Source of the DNA: Brassica napus
Lineage: Eukaryota > Streptophyta > Magnoliopsida > Brassicales > Brassicaceae
Length of the DNA: 64,000 nucleotides
Direction of reading: 5' to 3'
NCBI RefSeq assembly: GCF_020379485.1
Contig: NC_063447.1
Location: 59,881,452-59,945,451, forward strand
Shown: positions 58,691-64,000 of the stretch, one piece after another
How the letters are laid out: each line of letters opens with the position of its first letter
Numbering within the stretch: the stretch's first letter is position 1
Notes under the pieces: model-generated
Databases searched by the model: none
What the model saw: the letters and a program-made list of their open reading frames with translations, nothing else
Told to the model about the DNA's origin: nothing
Program-made: the position numbers and the translations under genes

Positions 58691-58897
58691 GACCATGATT
58701 AACACGGGGTTCTTAGAATGGTGTTTTTATCGAAAGTTAAGAAACTGTTTCTTAACTTTTAAATAAAAAAGTTAAGAACCGATTCTTAAAATCCTTATTT
58801 AAGAACCGGTTCTTAGTTTTTTTAGTTAAAAGTTAAGAAACAGATTCTTAACTTCCGCTAAAAACTCTATCCTAAGAACTCCGGGTTAATCATGCTC
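58691..58897. mobile_element. 207-bp PIF/Harbinger-type MITE
   Basis: TAA flanks both ends (58688-58690 and 58898-58900). TIRs are GACCATGATTAACACGG (left) and GAGCATGATTAACCCGG (right, reverse-complemented). The interior folds into further hairpins of TTAAGAA/TTCTTAA type. The right TIR differs from that of the 2.0-kb element at 7585-9587 at only 2 of 15 positions. Confidence 0.8.
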
Positions 58898-58900
58898 TAA

Positions 58901-59610
58901 TACGGTTTAATTTTGCATGATACAAATAGTACCAAAGTTTAAAATCATCTCATAATAGCTTACATGTACACAAAACGAGATTATATGTTACTTTTGCAAC
59001 ACTAGCTTGTTGTAAGTTGTAACTAATGAAATGCAAACCAATATAACCTAGTGGTAACGGTAAGAGTTAGGTTGGGGCAAAATGTAAATCCGTCAATAAT
59101 TTTAAATTTGATTTTTATTGGGAACAAAATTATTGTTGTTTGGCCAGATGAAAGTGAAACCATATCTTAGGTTTGTCTAGAAAATCAGGGAACATGGTTA
59201 TTGCCTATACATTCTTAGGTTTTAAAATAAAAACTAATAAAATGAAACTATAATTTCAAGAAATCTACAAAAATAAATAGACAAGGGCATAAATAAAGTG
59301 TAATAATTATGGCGTATAAACCAGTAAAATAAACGAATAGAAACGAATATAGAAAATGCAGTTGGTGAAGAGTACACGTTGTTCCACTTTTCTGGACTGA
59401 AGAAGAAAAAGAGAATATTAAAAAAGTGAATAATTGAGAGCAGACGTTATACCTTCCCCATCCACATTTCTTGCTAACTACACAACAAACAATACATCAA
59501 TTCTGCCAGATAACGTTTTGAGATTTTGTCTAAAGCTAAAAGAACAATTTAAAGGTATTTCTTGTTAAGATCGAAAACTCTGTTTTGCAGTTTTTGAGTT
59601 TTTGAATCAA
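58901..59610. other. Spacer and probable promoter/leader of the Yippee-like gene
   Basis: AT-rich DNA with no recognised gene. The last 200 bp are probably promoter and 5' leader of the gene starting at 59613; I cannot pick one clear TATA box. Confidence 0.35.
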
Positions 59611-59612
59611 AG

Positions 59613-60882
59613 ATGGGGAGGTTGTTTGTGGTTCATCTTGAAGGGAAGATCTATAGCTGCAAACACTGCAAGACTCATCTTGCTTTATATGAAGACATCA
59701 TCTCCAAGGTTTTGTCTCTTTTCCACCTCTTGCAATCTCTCTGTTTTGTCTTTTTATTATTTCTTGTTTTTATTATTATTCTGAATTTGTGGTTTATCAG
59801 TTTTTTATTGCTCTGCATGCTCCTTGATTTGTAGAGGATAATCAGTGATAGATGATTCTGTAGAAGAGATGTGGCTGTGTGTTAATTAGATTCAGTTATG
59901 TGAGAAATAGTTAATTCATCTTTAATGTTATTGCTGTTAATTTGATCATCCTATGAAGAAGATTATATATTAAGTCACTCTAAGCCTTTGATTTTTTTTT
60001 TGAAACACAAGCCTTTGATTTTTTTGGATGGCTACATTGTTGAACTTTTGGTTCTATACTTGTCATCAATTCAAATCATAGTTTTGAACATTGAGCTCCC
60101 CTATAGCTGATCTGAGAGAAGCAATCATCTGAAAAACAGATTTGTATCTTTGATACCTTTGTGGTCTAAAGAATGAATACTTTCTGGTTCTTGAGAATAA
60201 CAAAGTATCAGTTGAAGCCACTAACTAAGCTCTCACTGATTCTTCATTTGTTGTTTTCTTTAGCTAATGTGTTTGTATGTGGGTGTGTGTTTCTTGTTCA
60301 GTCTTTTCACTGTAAGCATGGAAAAGCTTATCTTTTCAACAAAGTGTAAGTTTTCTAATTTCTAAAGTACCTAAAGATTATATCAAATGATGATGATCCA
60401 GTACTCCTAATATTGGGATGGTATTTCTGATGATGATCTGGTTTAGTTCCAATGTTACAATTGGAGAAACAGAAGACAGAATGATGATGACAGGAAAACA
60501 TACAGTGGCTGACATTTTCTGTGTCTCATGTGGATCAATAGTTGGTTGGAGATACGTAAGCAAGAACATATGATATTGTAAAAGAAACCTATCCATGTTC
60601 GATTCTTTTGGTGTGGTTATAACTTTCTTTGGTTGTGTATTGTGTTACCAGGAGACTGCTCATGAGAAAAGCCAGAAGTACAAAGAAGGAAAGTCAGTTC
60701 TTGAAAGGTTATATTTTCAACACTCTTCGGGACTTCAACAACTTCAAGAACATGATAGTTTCTTGTATGATAATCTAGAAAATTGTTGTGACAGATTTAA
60801 GATATCGGGTCCTGATGGAAGCAACTACTGGGTGAGTAGCCATGGAAGGCATATAGGTGGAAGTGATGCAGATGATTCTTGA
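59613..60882 (+). CDS. Yippee-like zinc-binding protein (At2g40110-like)
   Basis: Five exons (59613-59708, 60302-60345, 60447-60555, 60652-60707, 60795-60882) join in frame to 130 residues, the usual plant Yippee length. The protein starts [20 protein letters not shown] and ends [15 protein letters not shown]. The Yippee zinc-binding module is complete: CKHC near residues 16-19 and CVSC about 50 residues later, with the [14 protein letters not shown] and [17 protein letters not shown] segments. Yippee proteins have a beta-tent fold related to cereblon and MsrB; in animals they act in ubiquitin-ligase complexes, and plant roles are little known. The last intron (60708-60794) is 87 nt, a multiple of three and stop-free, so the unspliced form would read through to a 159-residue protein. 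The family sequence ([10 protein letters not shown]) supports splicing. Position matches At2g40110. Confidence 0.93.
59982..60025 (-). repeat. Micro-retroinsertion in Yippee intron 1, 17-bp direct repeats
   Basis: AAGCCTTTGATTTTTTT occurs at 59982-59998 and 60009-60025. The insert reads GTGTTTCAAA on the minus strand, the same GTGTTTC-poly(A) end as the insertion at 4614-4655. Confidence 0.6.
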
Positions 60883-60899
60883 AGTCATCTCTCTATCCT

Positions 60900-62390
60900 T
60901 CTGATTTGACATCCATTGTAAATGTAAATTCTTCAACCTCCACTCCAACTTGCTCTTATAAGACCAACAAAAGAGTTTTCTTCTCTTACCCACATTATTA
61001 TCTGAAATATCCCTCAGTAAATAAACTCTGATTCTGTGTAATGATCATGCTTCATCATACCTATGCTTCTTATTCGTATTGCTATAATAAATTATATAAA
61101 TTTCGAATTTTTATTTTACTATAAACCACCAAGATAGAGCCAAAGGGGCTTTAGATGGATATGGTAAAATTCACATCGCCTTGGAAATAACTGAAATGCT
61201 AATACATCAATGATCTCGCAATAAAAAGCTTGAAAATTTTGTTTATGAAAGAATGAATATCTTTTCATAATTGTAAAATATTATAAAAAGTGATAATACC
61301 TCTTTGAAGTTTTTTTTCCATTGAAAAACATACTATAATATCATGGATAAATTTGTAAGAAAGATATACCACGAAATGAGTTTCTGATTTGAAACATAAC
61401 GTCAAGAAACTGTTATGGAGTGTTTTCCACGACTGGAATCAAACGCGTTCAACCATTTAATCTCAAAACTGAACTAAAGAGAATGAAAAAAAATGATTAA
61501 CGTCTAAAATAGTTTGATTGAGAGCATCTATCAACACAATAATTAATGTAAGAAAAGTCAGACCATCAAATCAGATAGACATAATGTTAGCATCCCAAAT
61601 TGTGATATATAGAAAGATTCGAAATAATTGATTTGGTGGCTATCTATGTCACCAAATATAAATTATTTTTTACGTCACATATCCGTTTAAAACTCAAGAG
61701 TTACACGTGCTTGGACTATAGTGGTGAAAGGATGGATATCAAGAAGTGATTCGTGATACCGTGCGAGTGAAGCCAAAGGAAAAAGTCGGGTGGTGATTAC
61801 ATGGTCAGTAAACAATGATTTAGAGTCTTGGAAAATAAACGGACCGACCGTTGGAACAGGATGAGACCCACGGACCGAAAAAACGGGCATGGATGACCCA
61901 TTAGCCTTGGGCGGTCGGAGCTTACACATAACCTTTTCAATTCCCTTCCTTCAGTCAACGGCAACGCAAAGAACTTATCAAAGGTTGTCCAACAGAACAA
62001 CCAATGGGCCGTAAAATGTCAGATGCTCAATTTTAGAGGCCCATTAAAGGTGTAGAAGTGTGTTACCTCTTCTTCCTTTTGAGAAAATATGGGTTTGGTC
62101 AACAAACCCTTTAACCAATGGTGGCTTAGTGCTTACTGACCAAACCCACAAGTCAATAGATCAGTCTTTCTCAGTGATGGTAGGCTTGTTTCTTCATTTT
62201 CTGCTAACTACTCCGCTTTTCCTCCAAATGTAGTTAGCTCAGATAACACATTGAGATTAATCAAAGAATAAACCAAATAAATGGAGTCATACAAATTGAC
62301 CATTTGCCTCCTTATATCCATCCTCTTCACACACATACATATGCTTATTTCATTTCTTAAAGCAAAGTAACATTTTGAGACTTCCAAGAA
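60900..62390. other. Intergenic stretch, promoter of the Ole e 1-like gene at its right end
   Basis: No gene recognised. Short minus-strand open frames at 61687-62000 have no family motif. The sequence just before 62391 is a probable 5' leader. Confidence 0.4.
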
Positions 62391-62976
62391 ATGGGTAGCT
62401 TGTTCGTCTTACTTTCCTTCTTATTCTTCTTCTTCAATGGAGAACTTGCAGCTGCAAGCAAGTTTTGGAGCAGACTAGAGATGGCTGAGATGAATGGCTA
62501 CGGGGAACACAAACTCTCCTCTGTGGTCATCACCGGTTCTCTTCTTTGCAACACCCCTGTTTCAGGTATTCTCTATATATATGTGTATAAGTCCTTATGT
62601 TTTTATGTCTAATCACACATGATAATCTTATCGTTGACATGATCTTACAGGTGCCACTGTTGCCATTAAATGTCACACCGGTTTCAAAAAGAGATCAAAC
62701 TGGATAAAAGCTGTTACTGATGACTTTGGAGAATTTGTTATCCATCTTCCTTCTCATCTTCACGCAATTCCTCACTTAGAAAAGGCATGTTTTGTGAAAC
62801 CAATACATGTGCCTAAACACTACCATAGATGCTACAAGGCTTTGTCCAAATCCAATCTGCACAAAGGCATCAAACTTGTCTCGTCCAAAGATGGTTTCCG
62901 TGTCTACACCTCAGGAACGATCATGTTACATGGATACAGTTCAAGATCATCCCAAGCTCGTAAAGCCGACATGTAA
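62391..62976 (+). CDS. Pollen Ole e 1-like secreted protein
   Basis: Two exons (62391-62565 and 62651-62976) join in frame to 166 residues plus TAA. The N-terminus, MGSLFVLLSFLFFFFNGELA, is a signal peptide with likely cleavage near AAASK. The mature part has the Ole e 1/extensin-like layout with cysteines in SLLCNTPVSGATVAIKCHTG, KACFVKP and YHRCYKALSKS, and a beta-rich segment TDDFGEFVIHLPSHLHA. Such proteins are secreted, often to the cell wall; some are proline-rich and some are pollen allergens. This one is not proline-rich and ends in a basic tail (SSRSSQARKADM). It matches the position of At2g40113. The specific role is unknown. Splice sites (CAG|GTATTC and TTACAG|GTGCC) are standard and the gene looks intact. 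Confidence 0.88.
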
Positions 62977-63160
62977 AACATTAGATAACTTGTGAAACAA
63001 GCATGTCTTACATTTTCATTGTCCTCACTTGTTTAGCTGGCGCTTAAGTCACAAAACTAAGTTTGAGTCTCTCTACATTGTAATCATATTCACACAAACA
63101 TAAACATAAATATATACTCCATACTTTTTCATACGAATTAAAGAGACGTACACGACTTGC

Positions 63161-63207
63161 GGTTACAACCAAGTTTTTTTTTTTTGCTAAAAGGTTACAA
63201 CCAAGTT
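63161..63207 (-). repeat. Micro-retroinsertion between 15-bp direct repeats
   Basis: GGTTACAACCAAGTT at 63161-63175 and 63193-63207 flanks a 17-nt insert that reads TTTTAGC then A10 on the minus strand. It lies downstream of the Ole e 1-like gene. Confidence 0.6.
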
Positions 63208-63827
63208 AGTATGTAGTTTTACTAGTCAAATCAAGGTCGACGTGATGTACACGAAGTACGCATGATTTCGTTTACTGATGAATCCTGCATACAATTTCTA
63301 GAGTTAAAAAGAAAAGAAAAATCTAGAATTTATTTTTAAAAATAAGAAATAATATAAACAAAAGATTTATCTGTTTTATAAATATTCACACGTAATGATT
63401 TTACTTGTATCATCTTTTAAAAATTCAAGCTTAACGGTTTTATTTGAACTATATTAAAAATTTAATGTAACATTTTTGACAATGATCTACATAATTATTA
63501 ATAAAGTGATTTTTTTGAAATTGAAATTTTCTGGTGTAGTAATATTAATGGATAAAAGATTACGGATCCTATATGAATCATGGAAGCAACACATTTGGAT
63601 ATATATGTAACATAATATAATCTTATTCTTAAATTAATACAAAAACTACAAAACGATCCTGCTTCAAATCCTCCTCTTTTATAGAGACTTTCCTTCTCAT
63701 CTTCAATCTCTGAACCACCAAATCAGTTCTTTGATTCTGAAGAAACACATTTTCCTGATTCACTATAAACCCTAATAATTATATTCTTAAAAACCAAAAC
63801 TTCTTTTTATAAGAAAAGTTTGAACAA

Positions 63828-64000
63828 ATGGGGAAGGAGAAGAAGACAGAGTCGCACTCCAATGGGAGTTACAACTACAAGATGTTCAAATGCTTCAACC
63901 GTAAGTTCAAGATCAACGAAGTCCAACCCACCAACGACGTCCGTGACGCTTTCTGCAAATTCTCCGTCGGCGGCGGCGGCGGTGGAGGCGACGGAGACCG
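63828..64000 (+). CDS. PLC6: Phosphoinositide-specific phospholipase C, N-terminus only
   Basis: From the ATG at 63828 the frame is open to the window end and encodes MGKEKKTESHSNGSYNYKMF, then KCFNRKFKINEVQPTNDVRD and AFCKFSVGG followed by a glycine run. This is the N-terminal EF-hand-like region of plant PI-PLC. The KMFKCFNRKFKINEVQPTxDVRDAF form fits AtPLC6 (At2g40116), the next gene in the Arabidopsis order. PI-PLCs hydrolyse phosphoinositides at the plasma membrane in a calcium-dependent way. The catalytic X/Y and C2 domains lie beyond the window, so integrity cannot be judged. The leader upstream (63650-63827) is free of genes. Confidence 0.85.
   Translation, partial: MGKEKKTESHSNGSYNYKMFKCFNRKFKINEVQPTNDVRDAFCKFSVGGGGGGGDGD

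Noticed and set aside
1..64000. CRISPR arrays, bacterial operons, tRNA or rRNA genes
   Set aside because: Nothing in the sequence supports them; gene structure and repeats are plant nuclear.

Overview
This is a plant nuclear window from the Brassicaceae, most likely a Brassica-type (mesohexaploid) genome. The evidence is AT-rich intergenic DNA full of plant transposons, genes with GT-AG introns, and proteins that read like close relatives of Arabidopsis thaliana chromosome 2. From memory of the Arabidopsis map, the gene order follows the At2g39980-At2g40116 interval: BAHD acyltransferase, eIF3f, HSPRO2, CLC2, an At2g40070-like gene, ELF4, an At2g40095-like gene, LHCB4.3, a Yippee-like gene, an Ole e 1-like gene and PLC6. 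I see no bacterial, organellar, CRISPR or tRNA/rRNA features.

Layout. 1-0.92 kb: 5' part of a BAHD acyltransferase on the minus strand. 1-16 kb: gene-poor repeat land, with a 2.0-kb PIF/Harbinger-like element carrying a captured host exon, a 367-bp MITE, an LTR-like segment and weak coding relics. 16.8-18 kb: broken eIF3f. 18.7-20.1 kb: LINE remnant. 21.75-23.0 kb: intact HSPRO2-like gene. 24.3-30 kb: an 0.8-kb retroposon with target-site duplication (TSD) and a 3.2-kb LINE whose 5' part is inverted. 30.8-36.1 kb: a complete but decayed copia element. 37.9-40.4 kb: CLC2 and a decayed At2g40070-like gene. 41.3-43.8 kb: solo LTR and two hAT-type elements. 44.5-46.8 kb: ELF4 and GINS3/PSF3. 51.4-53.0 kb: At2g40095-like membrane protein. 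54-55.7 kb: MULE with a GRF zinc-finger gene fragment. 56-58 kb: Helitron, then a broken LHCB4.3. 59.6-64 kb: Yippee-like, Ole e 1-like and the start of PLC6.

The genes do not form a pathway; they are a syntenic neighbourhood. The main biology is twofold. First, three of the collinear genes (eIF3f, At2g40070-like, LHCB4.3) carry several independent lesions, as expected for post-polyploidy gene loss. Second, there is a dense record of mobile-element insertions with readable TSDs. The most unusual pattern is a dozen tiny (10-31 nt) insertions, each ending in poly(A) or poly(T) and bounded by 9-18 bp direct repeats. They look like extremely truncated target-primed reverse-transcription products. 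Arabidopsis gene names and comparisons are from memory and were not searched.
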